From the NCBI RefSeq assembly GCF_000092025.1, contig NC_003062.2, positions 432,001-496,000 of the forward strand: 64,000 bases of DNA, given 5' to 3'. Shown here in pieces: positions 50,513-59,831 of this stretch (positions are counted from its first letter, which is position 1; each line of letters opens with the position of its first letter). Under the pieces are notes generated by a model, which did not search any database, was not told the origin of the DNA, and saw only the letters and a list, made by a program, of their open reading frames with translations. This DNA is from Agrobacterium fabrum str. C58 (GTDB lineage Bacteria; Pseudomonadota; Alphaproteobacteria; Rhizobiales; Rhizobiaceae). The translations under genes and the position numbers were made by a program.

Positions 50513-51241
50513 GTGCTGAGCCGGCTGACATTGAGCGACAGGTTTTCAAATGGCTTCGAATGCCTCGGCAGCGAAACCGCCATCCATGGTGTCGCCGCCT
50601 GGTGCGATCCTTTGGGCGGGCTCTACCTGCCGGACCTGTCACTGCTCGTCGTCTCCGACCTGCATCTGGAGAAGGGGGCTGCTTTCGCCCGGCGCGGCCG
50701 CATGCTGCCGCCCTACGACACCATTGCCACGCTTAAAATCCTGTCCTCGCTCGTCAGCCGCTATGATCCGAAGATCGTCGTCAGCCTCGGTGACAATTTC
50801 CATGATCGCGTCGGCTCGCAGCATCTGCCGCTGCCGCTGCGTGAACTCATCCGCGAAATGGCCCGCGGCCGCGAATGGATATGGATCAACGGCAATCACG
50901 ATCCCGATGGTACGGTCGACTTGCCGGGCTCGTCGGTGGATGAGATGTTTTACGGTAATCTCGTCTTCCGCCACGAGCCGAAAGTGGGAGAGGCAGCCGG
51001 CGAAATTGCAGGTCACCTGCATCCGTCCGCCACGGTTCGCCGTCGTGAGAAGACGGTGCGGCGGCCCTGTTTCGCCACCGACGGTTCACGGCTTTTGATG
51101 CCCGCTTTCGGGGTCATGAGCGGCGGGCTGGATCTGCGGCACCAGGCCATGCGTGGTCTCTTCGATCACACGGCACTCGTTGCGCATCTGATGGGGAGGG
51201 ATCGCATCTATTCGGTGCGGTTTTCAAATCTGCTCGGCTGA
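50513..51241 (+). CDS. pdeM: Ligase-associated DNA damage response endonuclease PdeM
   Basis: A 242-residue calcineurin-like phosphoesterase: VVSDLHLEKGAAFARRG (metal D-x-H), VVSLGDNFHDRVG (GD), WINGNHDPDG (GNHD) and a late AGHLHPSATV (GHxH). It cleaves nucleic acid in the repair module with the Lhr-like helicase upstream. It uses GTG at 50513. Confidence 0.9.
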   Translation: MLSRLTLSDRFSNGFECLGSETAIHGVAAWCDPLGGLYLPDLSLLVVSDLHLEKGAAFARRGRMLPPYDTIATLKILSSLVSRYDPKIVVSLGDNFHDRVGSQHLPLPLRELIREMARGREWIWINGNHDPDGTVDLPGSSVDEMFYGNLVFRHEPKVGEAAGEIAGHLHPSATVRRREKTVRRPCFATDGSRLLMPAFGVMSGGLDLRHQAMRGLFDHTALVAHLMGRDRIYSVRFSNLLG

Positions 51242-51263
51242 GCGTATGTCGTCCAGCCGCCGC

Positions 51264-51701
51264 CTATTGGCGGTAGACCAGCACCGGTATCTTCGAGTTC
51301 TTCAGCACCTTTGCCGTGACGCTGCCGAGCAGCATCTCGATAAAGCTCCTGCGCCGATGCGAGGCCATGGCAATGAGGTCGCAGCCGGTCCTGTCGGCGA
51401 TTTCGATGATCGCCTCATCCGGCCGTCCCGCCCTTGCCAGCAGGGCCTCGCAATCCAGCCCCATGGCGGCGGCATGCGCCTGCGTATCGCGCAGCAGATG
51501 CTCCGCCTCTTCGCAGCGGTGGAATTCTTCTTCGGCAATGGCGGCAATGTCTTCGACGTCGCTCGCAATTACATGAAAGGGTTCCGATACCGTCACGACG
51601 GTCACCTTTGCGCCTGCCTCTCTGGCGAGAGCGAACCCTTGGTCGATTGCGATCTGCGCCAGCGGCGAGCCATCGGTGGGAATGAGAATGTGCTTGAACA
51701 T
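51264..51701 (-). CDS. Universal stress protein (UspA family)
   Basis: A 145-residue protein with FKHILIPTDGSPLAQIAIDQ at the start and the ATP-binding pattern near the end, MASHRRRSFIEMLLGSVTAK (G-2x-G-9x-G-S/T variant). It starts at 51701 (MFKHIL). It is convergent with pdeM (22-nt gap). ATP-binding Usp proteins act in stress survival. Confidence 0.9.
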   Translation of the reverse strand: MFKHILIPTDGSPLAQIAIDQGFALAREAGAKVTVVTVSEPFHVIASDVEDIAAIAEEEFHRCEEAEHLLRDTQAHAAAMGLDCEALLARAGRPDEAIIEIADRTGCDLIAMASHRRRSFIEMLLGSVTAKVLKNSKIPVLVYRQ

Positions 51702-51858
51702 GACATTTCTCCTTTTCATCCCGGTCACAACCGCGCTCATTGCCATGATCGGCGCGCGCGGTTGTAACGCCTTGAATTTTACCGCAAACCGATGGCGGAA
51801 GCGAATGCTATCTTTGGCGGAAAGGGCAGCGTGCGCCCGATTTTGCGAGAGGAACCGA

Positions 51859-52686
51859 TCAGTCCTTGCGGAAGATGATGCTGGCGCCCCAGCCCGTCAC
51901 GACCGCCAGGAGAACGCAGAGTGCGCCATAGGCAAGCGGCGTCTGATGCGCCGCATCGGTGATCGCCTGTTCCATGCCGGTCTTGACGACACGCAGCTTC
52001 AATTCGCGCTGGGCGATGAATTTGCCGCTCTTGAAGAGATAGGCGCGGGCGGTGTGCACCCCGTTCGGCACGTTGGCAGGCAGGCGCAGCGTCGCCCAGA
52101 ACAGGCCGGTACGTTCCAGCCGCACCCCGGTCGTGTCGTTGCGATAGATCCCGCTCGAAAGCTTGAGCCGACGATAGGCCTCCTGGAAATCGAAGACATT
52201 GTCGGGCACGCCGGAGAAAACGGCACTTTTGAGCGACAGATGGTCGACGCCGAGCCCCATGGCGCGCAACGTTCCGGGCGAGGCGACGTCGTTGATATTG
52301 CGCGTGCTGGCCATGGAGTAGGATTCCGGCAGCGGCGTGAAGGTAATGGCACTGGTATTGATCCAGATGCCTGCCACACGCTGCTTCTTGCGCACGGTCA
52401 TATAGTCGCTCGGCCCTTCCAGCGTCACGACGATATCATACTGCCCGATGGCCAGCAGCAGCTGGTCGGTATTGTTGAGCGCGCCGAAGAGGGTGAAGTC
52501 CGCACCGCGAAAATCGGATGCGATGGGTATTTCGGTCGTCGATGCACCGATTTCGATATTTTCCTGCAGCGGCCGCTGTTGCGGCCCGGGCGGCAGGGCA
52601 AGCGGCGGCGTCTGCGCCGAGGCCGTTTCGCCAAAGGCAAGGAAGGGCAACAGAAGAATAGCGGCGAGCAGCGGGCGGAAGGTCAA
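51859..52686 (-). CDS. TIGR02186-like membrane-anchored protein paired with TauE/SafE
   Basis: A 275-residue protein with a signal peptide (LLAAILLLPFLAFGETASAQ), a periplasmic beta-rich domain (IGASTTEIPIASDFRGADFT) and a C-terminal membrane segment (LAYGALCVLLAVVTGWGASI). Its order next to a sulfite exporter matches the TIGR02186 family. It overlaps the exporter gene by 4 nt, so they likely work together. The function is unknown. Confidence 0.85.
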   Translation of the reverse strand: MTFRPLLAAILLLPFLAFGETASAQTPPLALPPGPQQRPLQENIEIGASTTEIPIASDFRGADFTLFGALNNTDQLLLAIGQYDIVVTLEGPSDYMTVRKKQRVAGIWINTSAITFTPLPESYSMASTRNINDVASPGTLRAMGLGVDHLSLKSAVFSGVPDNVFDFQEAYRRLKLSSGIYRNDTTGVRLERTGLFWATLRLPANVPNGVHTARAYLFKSGKFIAQRELKLRVVKTGMEQAITDAAHQTPLAYGALCVLLAVVTGWGASIIFRKD

Positions 52687-53609
52687 TAGCCGAGCCCCCC
52701 CACGGCCACCGAAAACAGGTCTTCCGGCCGCACCACCAGCGAGACGGCAAGGCGAAGCGCGACGGCAAGGACGAGAAGGGCAAGCAGCGCGCGCAGCTGT
52801 TCACCGCGCAGTTTCTGGCCCACGCGCACGCCATATTGCGCGCCGATGACGCCAGCCACCATCAGGATGAAGGCAAGCACCACATCGACGGAATAGTTGG
52901 TCGCGGCCTGAACGACGGTCGTATAGGCGGTCACGAAGATGATCTGGAACAGCGAGGTGCCGACAACCACGCTGGTGGGGATGCGCAGCAGATAGATCAT
53001 CGCCGGCACCATGATGAAGCCGCCGCCCACACCCATGATCGAGGTAAGGATGCCGATGCCGAAGCCAAGCGCAACGATGGGAATGATGCTGAGATAGATT
53101 TTCGATTTCTTGAACCGCATTTTCAGCGGCAGGCGATGAACCCAGTTGTGATGGCCCGGCCGACGCAGCGTCACGGTTTCATTGCGAGCGGCGCGGCGAA
53201 GCGCCGAAATGCTTTCCTTCAGCATCAGCGTGCCGACGGTGCCGAGCAGGATGACGTAAAGCAGCGAAACGATGAGATCGAGCTGGCCGATGCTGCGTAG
53301 GAAGGAGAATATCCACACGCCGACCGTGGCGCCCACGAGACCGCCCACGAGCAGCACGGTGCCGAGCTTTATATCAAGCGTTCCACGCCGGAAATGCGTG
53401 ATCGAGCCTGAAACGGAGGAGGCAACCACCTGGTTTGCGCCGGTCGCGACGGCGACCACGGGCGGAATATTGTAGAAGATCAGCAGCGGGGTGATCAGAA
53501 AGCCGCCGCCCACGCCGAACATGCCGGACAGAAAACCGACGGCCGCGCCCATGCCGAGAATGATGAAAATATTCACCGACAGTTCTGCGATCGGCAGATA
53601 GACAGTCAC
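52683..53609 (-). CDS. TauE/SafE family sulfite/sulfonate exporter
   Basis: A 308-residue membrane protein with the family's two glycine-rich repeats: VGFLSGMFGVGGGFLITPLL in the N-terminal half and LTSIMGVGGGFIMVPAMIYL in the C-terminal half, each starting a bundle of helices. It exports sulfur-containing anions. GTG at 53609 (VTVYLPIAELSVN) is the chosen start. It is transcribed with the downstream TIGR02186-like gene. Confidence 0.88.
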   Translation of the reverse strand: MTVYLPIAELSVNIFIILGMGAAVGFLSGMFGVGGGFLITPLLIFYNIPPVVAVATGANQVVASSVSGSITHFRRGTLDIKLGTVLLVGGLVGATVGVWIFSFLRSIGQLDLIVSLLYVILLGTVGTLMLKESISALRRAARNETVTLRRPGHHNWVHRLPLKMRFKKSKIYLSIIPIVALGFGIGILTSIMGVGGGFIMVPAMIYLLRIPTSVVVGTSLFQIIFVTAYTTVVQAATNYSVDVVLAFILMVAGVIGAQYGVRVGQKLRGEQLRALLALLVLAVALRLAVSLVVRPEDLFSVAVGGLGY

Positions 53610-53835
53610 GGCTCGGACCTCGGGCAAATGGTTCCGGGCGACAGGGCCTGTCCGGGTGAGGGGGCCGCGCCGCGATTTACACTTTCTGTCTGAAAAGACC
53701 GGGCATGCCCGGCCTTCATCCGTCATGCCCGCGAGGGCCTGACCTGTCAACATTCAACGGTAAATACGTTGATAATTAGGAAAGATAGCGGCTGTGTGTC
53801 GGCAAGGGGCCACATTACCGCGCCGGGTGCGGCGA

Positions 53836-53856
53836 AAGCGGCCAAGGCGGCCGCTT
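53836..53856 (-). terminator. Possible terminator after podJ
   Basis: AAGCGGCC (53836-53843) and GGCCGCTT (53849-53856) form a perfect 8-bp stem with a 5-nt loop 18 nt past the podJ stop on the minus strand, followed by a short TTTC. The remaining gap to 53610 includes another GC-rich palindrome near 53700 but no gene. Confidence 0.45.
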
Positions 53857-53873
53857 CAGCGGTTCTTCAAGGC

Positions 53874-56800
53874 TTATTTGTTGCGGGCGAGCAGCGCGGT
53901 CACCAAGTCGTTGGTGATACGCCCGTCCGGCGTCTGGCCCACGGATTTCTGGAAGTCCCTGATGGCCGTCACCGTGTTCTTGCCAAGCTTGCCATCCGGC
54001 TGGCCGGCATCGAAACCGTTCTTGTTCAGGATCGCCTGAATGTTGCGGATCGCCTTTTCCATGTCCACGGAGGCGGTCTTCACGCCCTCTTTGCCGGCCC
54101 ATTCCTCAGGCGGGTTGACGCTGTTGGCGTCGTCCGAGAGCGGCTTCACCTTCCAAGCATCGACCTTGGCCTTGGCGCTCTGCAGCTGCTGCGGGCTCAT
54201 CGCGCCTGCAACCTCGTCGCGCTTCTGGGCGGCATCAGCATCGCCATCCTTGGCGGCAATGGCGAACCACTTGTAGGATTCCTCGATATCCTGCTTCACG
54301 CCGCTGCCACGGGCGTAGAGAATGGCGAGGTTGAACTGGCTGTCACGAACGCCGAGTTCGGACGCCTTGATGAACCATTGTGCAGAGGTGGCGAAATCCG
54401 GCTGGCCGGCCGCGTCTGAGGCGAGCAGGACTGCGAGATTGTGCATGGCGCCGGCATTACCCTGTTCGGCAGCCAGCGTGTAATAGCGCTTCGCTTCGAC
54501 AAGATTGCGCTCGACGCCATTCGCCTTCTCGTAAAGATTGGCGAGACGATATTGCGCGGGGGCAAGGCCACGATCGGCCGCCATCTTGTACCACTTTGCT
54601 GCTTCCGCACGGTCGGCGGTTACGCCGCGGCCGTCGGTGTAGCGTGCCGCAATCTCGAACAGCGCCTGCGTGTCGCCCTTGGCGGCCGCTTCGGCAAGCG
54701 ATGCGGGCTCGATGCCGGCCGGAACCACAATGGTGTCCTGCGCAGGAATAGTCGTGGTGGCGACCTCAGTCGGTTTCGGTCCTTCGTTCTGCGCGACGGT
54801 GTCGGACTTTGCGGGGTCCACGGCGGGAACATCGGCAACCGGCGGCTCGTCCGGCAACGGCGCGCCGCCGATGGTGCGATTGTCAATGATGTTCTGCGCC
54901 GGTGCGGCGTTTTCGATGCTGTCTGCCGAGGCAGCCTGTTCCGGATCGATGGCAAGACCGGAGGGAATGGTCACGGCCTTATCGTCGGTTTCGGGAAGCG
55001 CGGAGACCGGGCCCTGGTCCGTCTTCTGCTCTATGACCGGTGCCGGCGCTTCAGCGCCGCCGATCAGCGTCTTGACGAGCGGCATGGCCATCATCGCCAG
55101 AAGAATGGCGCCGATGCCGAGCAGCAGCGGCCGACGATAACGCGAAAGTGCCGACGTGTCGGCCTTGCGGCTCTTCTTGCCGGTATCCAGCTTCTCCGGC
55201 GATGTCTCCATGGCGGCGGCCTGGGCGGCGCGGCGGGCGGCGGCGATGAAATCCGTCCGTCCTTCCGCATCCGCGGCCTTGCCGGCGCCTGCGACCTGGC
55301 TGGCACGCACACGTTCGAGGATTTTCTTGATATCGGGCGCACCCGAGCCCGGTTCCAGAAGTTCATTCTCCTGGCCAGCAGGCAGAACGTCGATCGGATC
55401 GAGCGACGGGGCGGGCTCAACCTGCGTGCGGGCGGAGGAGGCCGATACGGGTTCTTCCTTGGCCTTTGCGGGCTTCGCCGTGCTTGTCTTGAAACGCTTC
55501 GTCAGGCCGGCGAGCAGGCTCTTCCGTTCCGCTTTTGCGGGCTTGGCGGCAGCCGGCGGTACGATCGCGGTCGCATCGTTTTCGCTGACATCATCGAGAA
55601 TGGCCTGCTCTTCGGCGATATAGCCGTCTGCCGGGAAAACGGCGGCCGGCATGGCCGCGTCTTCGCGGCTGGCGGCAACCATGTGCTGCGCGACGTTACG
55701 GGGAGCGTCTTGGCGATAGGCGGGCGCGCTGTCGAGATTGTCCAGACGGCCGGCAATCTGCACCAGCGTCTCGTGCAGCGCCTCGAAGGTGCGGTGCGTG
55801 CGCTCTTCGGTGTTGCGGCTCAAGGCTTCGAGACTGCGCAGATCGGTGGCGAGATCGGTCAGCATCGTCATGTCGGCGAGGTTTGCGCCGGCCGAGAGAT
55901 TGTTGCGGGTATAGGCGTCGAGAACGGCCTCGGCTGCCTGCCGCGCCGCTTCGATGATATATTCGTCGTTCGACGCCATGTAGTCTTCGATCGCCGCCAT
56001 GCGGACGTCGAGTTCCGGAGATATGCCGGCCGCCTGCACCTGCACCGGCTGGCTGATCAGCGTCGACAGATGGGCGATCTGGTTTTCGAGGCTTGCCAGA
56101 GCGCGGCTATCGGCAGGAGCGGCATGGGCGGTCTCGTCCAGGCGGGCGGCGATCGTGCCGAGCCGTTCTTCCAGACGGGAAAAAGCGCTGTCGCTGAGAC
56201 CCGAAGCCGGTTGCGGCTGGCTGTAGCGATAATCGAGATCTTCTATCCGCCGGGAGAGCAGGTCGAGCCGTTCGGCGAGGCCGTCATTGATAGCGCCGTG
56301 ATCCAGCGCATCGATCTTGCGGGAGATATCGCTGAGGAAAGATGTCAGTTCCGCCTGCTGCGTGGGGCGCTGCGACCGTTCCAGCAGCAAGGAAAGCTGG
56401 TCCAGCCGGTCATGCAGTTGCGCGGCGTCGCGCGCGGTGCTCAGCTCATCGATCTTGCCGGAGAGCGCTTCGAGGCGGGCGGTAAGGTCGGGCGCCGGTT
56501 CCGGCTTGATGGCGGCGAGGCGGTTGATGTCGCCGAGCTGTTCGGCAAGGCCGTTCAGCCGGGTTTCCAGCCGCTGCGCCAGCGCGTTGTCCGTGGCCTG
56601 AGCGTTGGCGCGGGTGCCGGTTGCGGCAATGGCGCGGCTAATTTCGTCCAGCCGCTGGTCGAGACCGGAAAACTGTTCGGTAAAGGCGGCCTCGTTGGGC
56701 TGCATGTGCTTGCCAAGCTGCTCCACGGCGCTGGCAATGGTGATGAGCTTTTCCTCAAGCACGCGCACGGCGGGATTGTTGCTCATACCGCCAAGTTGCG

Positions 56801-57620
56801 TCTTGATGTCATCGAGACGATAGGCGAGTGAAACGATCTCATCCTGCAGCGAGGCCGCATCGAAACCGCGCAGCGTGTCCTCCACATTGTTCCAGCGGCT
56901 TTCGATCCGGTGCACGCTGTCTTCGCGCGCAAGCTGGTCGATCGTCAGGCGCAGGTCTTCGAATTCGTTACGCAACCCGTAGGCGTCAGGAGATGCCAGA
57001 TTGCCGAGCTGGTCGATGCTGCCGGCAAGACGTGCGATGTCGTCGCGCAGATCGCCGATGAATTGCTGGTCTTCCGCCACCGCGCGAATATTGCGGATTT
57101 CGGCACGCAGCCCCTGCGCTTCGCGGGCAACGCCCTCGGCAATATCGTGTTTCAGCTCATGGCGAAGGTTGACCAGCGCCTGCGCGATCTCCTGCAGGGC
57201 TGCATCATTGCGCTGCTGTTCCTGATAGGGCGGAATGGCGCGGGCACGCGGCGCGGGAGCGGCCGTTTGCTGCGTGTCCCTTGAACCATATTCCGGTGCG
57301 AGCGGCCGGGTAATCGTCCGTTCCGGGCGGGCAACGGGTTCCTGCGGACGCTGGAAGCTCGCTTCGAGAAGACGCTGGCGCTGCCGGATTTCGTTGACGG
57401 GATCGAGCTGCGGCGGTGTGACGGCGGCGCGGGGCTCGCGCGGCGCAGCATAGGCCTCGTTTTTCGGTTCCGGCTGAGAGCTCGCAGCGCGCGGCTCACG
57501 CGGAAACTTCTGGCTCATCAGCCCTTCAATACGGGCTTCAAGGCCTTCAATGGTGCGATTGAGCGCATCAAGAGACGATCTGTCGCTTGGCTGTTGGGTT
57601 TTCGATCGCAATCCGTTCAT
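53874..57620 (-). CDS. podJ: PodJ-like polar organising protein (Sel1 repeats + peptidoglycan-binding)
   Basis: A 1248-residue protein. The N-terminal half (about 1-700) is a long coiled-coil region with many heptads and a Pro/Ala-rich stretch. A single membrane segment (PLLLGIGAILLAMMAMPLVK) lies at about 860-880. The periplasmic C-terminus has Sel1-type TPR repeats (ALFEIAARYTDGRGV, AQYRLANLYEKANGV, GNAGAMHNLAVLLASDAAG, SQFNLAILYARGSG) and a peptidoglycan-binding domain (AILNKNGFDAGQPDGKLGKN). This is the PodJ plan: a cell-pole landmark that recruits growth and division factors. Start at 57620 (MNGLRSKTQQPS). Confidence 0.9.
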   Translation of the reverse strand: MNGLRSKTQQPSDRSSLDALNRTIEGLEARIEGLMSQKFPREPRAASSQPEPKNEAYAAPREPRAAVTPPQLDPVNEIRQRQRLLEASFQRPQEPVARPERTITRPLAPEYGSRDTQQTAAPAPRARAIPPYQEQQRNDAALQEIAQALVNLRHELKHDIAEGVAREAQGLRAEIRNIRAVAEDQQFIGDLRDDIARLAGSIDQLGNLASPDAYGLRNEFEDLRLTIDQLAREDSVHRIESRWNNVEDTLRGFDAASLQDEIVSLAYRLDDIKTQLGGMSNNPAVRVLEEKLITIASAVEQLGKHMQPNEAAFTEQFSGLDQRLDEISRAIAATGTRANAQATDNALAQRLETRLNGLAEQLGDINRLAAIKPEPAPDLTARLEALSGKIDELSTARDAAQLHDRLDQLSLLLERSQRPTQQAELTSFLSDISRKIDALDHGAINDGLAERLDLLSRRIEDLDYRYSQPQPASGLSDSAFSRLEERLGTIAARLDETAHAAPADSRALASLENQIAHLSTLISQPVQVQAAGISPELDVRMAAIEDYMASNDEYIIEAARQAAEAVLDAYTRNNLSAGANLADMTMLTDLATDLRSLEALSRNTEERTHRTFEALHETLVQIAGRLDNLDSAPAYRQDAPRNVAQHMVAASREDAAMPAAVFPADGYIAEEQAILDDVSENDATAIVPPAAAKPAKAERKSLLAGLTKRFKTSTAKPAKAKEEPVSASSARTQVEPAPSLDPIDVLPAGQENELLEPGSGAPDIKKILERVRASQVAGAGKAADAEGRTDFIAAARRAAQAAAMETSPEKLDTGKKSRKADTSALSRYRRPLLLGIGAILLAMMAMPLVKTLIGGAEAPAPVIEQKTDQGPVSALPETDDKAVTIPSGLAIDPEQAASADSIENAAPAQNIIDNRTIGGAPLPDEPPVADVPAVDPAKSDTVAQNEGPKPTEVATTTIPAQDTIVVPAGIEPASLAEAAAKGDTQALFEIAARYTDGRGVTADRAEAAKWYKMAADRGLAPAQYRLANLYEKANGVERNLVEAKRYYTLAAEQGNAGAMHNLAVLLASDAAGQPDFATSAQWFIKASELGVRDSQFNLAILYARGSGVKQDIEESYKWFAIAAKDGDADAAQKRDEVAGAMSPQQLQSAKAKVDAWKVKPLSDDANSVNPPEEWAGKEGVKTASVDMEKAIRNIQAILNKNGFDAGQPDGKLGKNTVTAIRDFQKSVGQTPDGRITNDLVTALLARNK

Positions 57621-57912
57621 CTTTTCGCTCGCTTCGCTTCCGCCCGCCGTGCCCGGTTTTCTGTCGCGACGTTGCCTGTCTCGACAGGCTGTCGCCGCAA
57701 CATGTCGCAATTCCAGAGCCGGTATTTGCCCCCTTGGAGGAAAATGCGCCGCTGAACGAAGCAGTTACCTCTTGTCGGAGAATTCACGAAACGTGGTAAA
57801 GAAGTGGTTAACTATGGTTGGAATTTTTTAACTTTTACGGCTGAGGGCGCGCTTACGTCGGGCAAGGTGTCAGTGGGGGCCAAAAGGGAGGGCGATATTC
57901 AGCGGAAATTTG

Positions 57913-57936
57913 TTTGACGTTTACGCGCACGTCAAA
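57913..57936. promoter_or_regulatory. Perfect palindrome upstream of the beta-oxidation operon
   Basis: TTTGACGT (57913-57920) and ACGTCAAA (57929-57936) are exact inverses with an 8-nt centre. The dyad lies 60 nt before the acyl-CoA dehydrogenase start, where its promoter should be. The shape resembles sites of fatty-acid or branched-chain regulators (TetR/MerR types) by general pattern only. The whole 376-nt divergent gap 57621-57996 to podJ holds no gene. Confidence 0.55.
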
Positions 57937-57996
57937 TATTGTCATGCCAATCAGCCGGATTGGCTCCGGCGCCCACGATGCGGAGGAACATCGGTA

Positions 57997-59793
57997 ATGC
58001 CTGTTTACAAGGCCCCAGTCAAAGACACGCTTTTTATCCTGAACGACGTTCTTGGCCTCGAGCGGTACAACAACCTGCCCGGCTTCGAGGATGCAACCCC
58101 CGACATGATCGAAGCGATCACCGGCGAAGCCGCAAAGCTTGCAGAGGAACGGCTTTTCCCGCTCAACCTTTCCGGTGACCAGCAGGGCTGCAAGCGCGCC
58201 GATGATGGTTCGGTTTCCGTGCCTGACGGTTTCAAGGCTGCCTATGACGCCTATTGCGAAGGCGGCTGGATCGGCCTTGCCGTGCCTTCCGAATTTGGCG
58301 GGCAGGGGCTTCCCTATACGTTGCATGCGGCGATCGGCGAATATATGTCGTCCGCCAACCTGTCGCTGATGATGTATCCCGGCCTGACGCAGGGCGCGAT
58401 TGCTGCCGTTCTCGTGCATGGCACACAGGAACAGAAGGAAACCTATCTGCCGAAGATGGTGGAAGGCACATGGTCCGGCACCATGAACCTCACCGAACCC
58501 CATTGCGGCACCGATCTCGGCCTGCTGCGCACCAAGGCTGTGCCGCAGGGCGACGGCAGCTATAAAATATCCGGCCAAAAGATCTTCATCTCTGCCGGCG
58601 AACATTCCATGACTGATAATATCGTCCATCTGGTGATTGCCCGCATCGAAGGCGCGCCTGAAGGCACCAAGGGCATTTCGCTGTTCATCGTGCCGAAGTT
58701 CCTGGTGAAGGAAGACGGTACGCTTGGTGAGCGCAACGGTGTTACCTGTGGCGCGATTGAGCACAAGATGGGCATTCACGGCAACGCCACCTGCGTTATG
58801 AACTATGACGATGCGACGGGTTATCTCCTGGGCGCGGAGAACAAGGGCCTTTCGGCCATGTTCGTGATGATGAACGAGGCCCGCCTCGGCGTTGGCCTGC
58901 AAGGTCTTTCGGTCGGCGAGATCGCCTATCAGAACGCCGTCGAATATGCGCGCGATCGTATTCAGGGCCGCTCGCTGTCCGGTGCCAAATTCCCCGACAA
59001 GAAGGCCGATCCGATTATCGTGCACCCCGACATCCGCCGCACGCTGATGACCATCAAGGCCTATAACGAGGCTGGCCGCGCCTTCCTGCTGTGGACCGCT
59101 CTGCAATCCGATATCGCCCACCGCGCGGCTGACGAGAAACAGCGCCAGGCGGCGGATGATCTGCTCGGCCTCGTCACGCCGATCCTGAAAGGCGTGTTGA
59201 CCGACAAGGGCTTCGACCACGCCGTGATGGCGCAGCAGGTCTTCGGCGGCCATGGCTACATCGAAGAACACGGTATGAGCCAATATGTCCGCGATGCGCG
59301 TATCACCATGATCTATGAAGGCGCGAACGGCATTCAGGCGCTCGATCTCGTCGGCCGCAAGCTCGGCATGAATGGCGGCCGCGCTGTCATGGCGCTGTTC
59401 AAGGAAATCGGCGATTTCTGCGAGGAAAACCGCGCTGATGAAAAGCTCAGCCTTTACACAAAGGGCCTGAAGAAGGGCTTGAACGACCTGCAGGCCGCAA
59501 CCATGTGGTTCATGCAGAATGCCATGGCCAAGCCCGACAATGCCGGTGCCGGTTCGACCGACTACATGCATCTCTTCGGCATCGTGGTGCTGGGTTACAT
59601 GCAGGCGCTCATGGCGAAAGCTGCGAGCGAAGCCCTTGCGGCAGGCAGCACTTCGGATGAGGATTTCCTCAAGACCAAGCTTGTCACGGCGAAGTTTTAC
59701 ATGGAGCGCATCATGCCGGAAACGGCGCTGCGCAAGGCCCGCATCGAAACCGGCGCGGACACCATGATGGAACTGGCTGCGGAAGCGTTCTGA
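57997..59793 (+). CDS. Acyl-CoA dehydrogenase, long (FadE/DmdC-like) form
   Basis: A 598-residue FAD enzyme for the first step of beta-oxidation. It has a family-specific N-terminus (PVYKAPVKDTLFILNDVLGL), the FAD/substrate region MNLTEPHCGTDLGLLRTKAV (20), the QQVFGGHGYIEEHGMSQYVR segment and YEGANGIQALDLVGRKL with the catalytic Glu. It is about 200 residues longer than medium-chain enzymes, as in the FadE/DmdC group. A good GGAGGAA ribosome-binding site precedes 57997. The thiolase gene follows after 38 nt. Confidence 0.93.
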   Translation: MPVYKAPVKDTLFILNDVLGLERYNNLPGFEDATPDMIEAITGEAAKLAEERLFPLNLSGDQQGCKRADDGSVSVPDGFKAAYDAYCEGGWIGLAVPSEFGGQGLPYTLHAAIGEYMSSANLSLMMYPGLTQGAIAAVLVHGTQEQKETYLPKMVEGTWSGTMNLTEPHCGTDLGLLRTKAVPQGDGSYKISGQKIFISAGEHSMTDNIVHLVIARIEGAPEGTKGISLFIVPKFLVKEDGTLGERNGVTCGAIEHKMGIHGNATCVMNYDDATGYLLGAENKGLSAMFVMMNEARLGVGLQGLSVGEIAYQNAVEYARDRIQGRSLSGAKFPDKKADPIIVHPDIRRTLMTIKAYNEAGRAFLLWTALQSDIAHRAADEKQRQAADDLLGLVTPILKGVLTDKGFDHAVMAQQVFGGHGYIEEHGMSQYVRDARITMIYEGANGIQALDLVGRKLGMNGGRAVMALFKEIGDFCEENRADEKLSLYTKGLKKGLNDLQAATMWFMQNAMAKPDNAGAGSTDYMHLFGIVVLGYMQALMAKAASEALAAGSTSDEDFLKTKLVTAKFYMERIMPETALRKARIETGADTMMELAAEAF

Positions 59794-59831
59794 GACATCT
59801 GGCGCTTACGAGCGCCACAGGGAGAGAGTTT

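Noticed and set aside
54441..56831. 796-codon rightward frame opposite podJ
   Set aside because: It is a mirror frame caused by the high-GC coding bias of podJ; no domain, no ribosome-binding site.
57853..59571. 572-codon leftward frame opposite the acyl-CoA dehydrogenase
   Set aside because: Shadow frame; His/Arg-rich composition and no domain, while the opposite strand encodes a clear enzyme.
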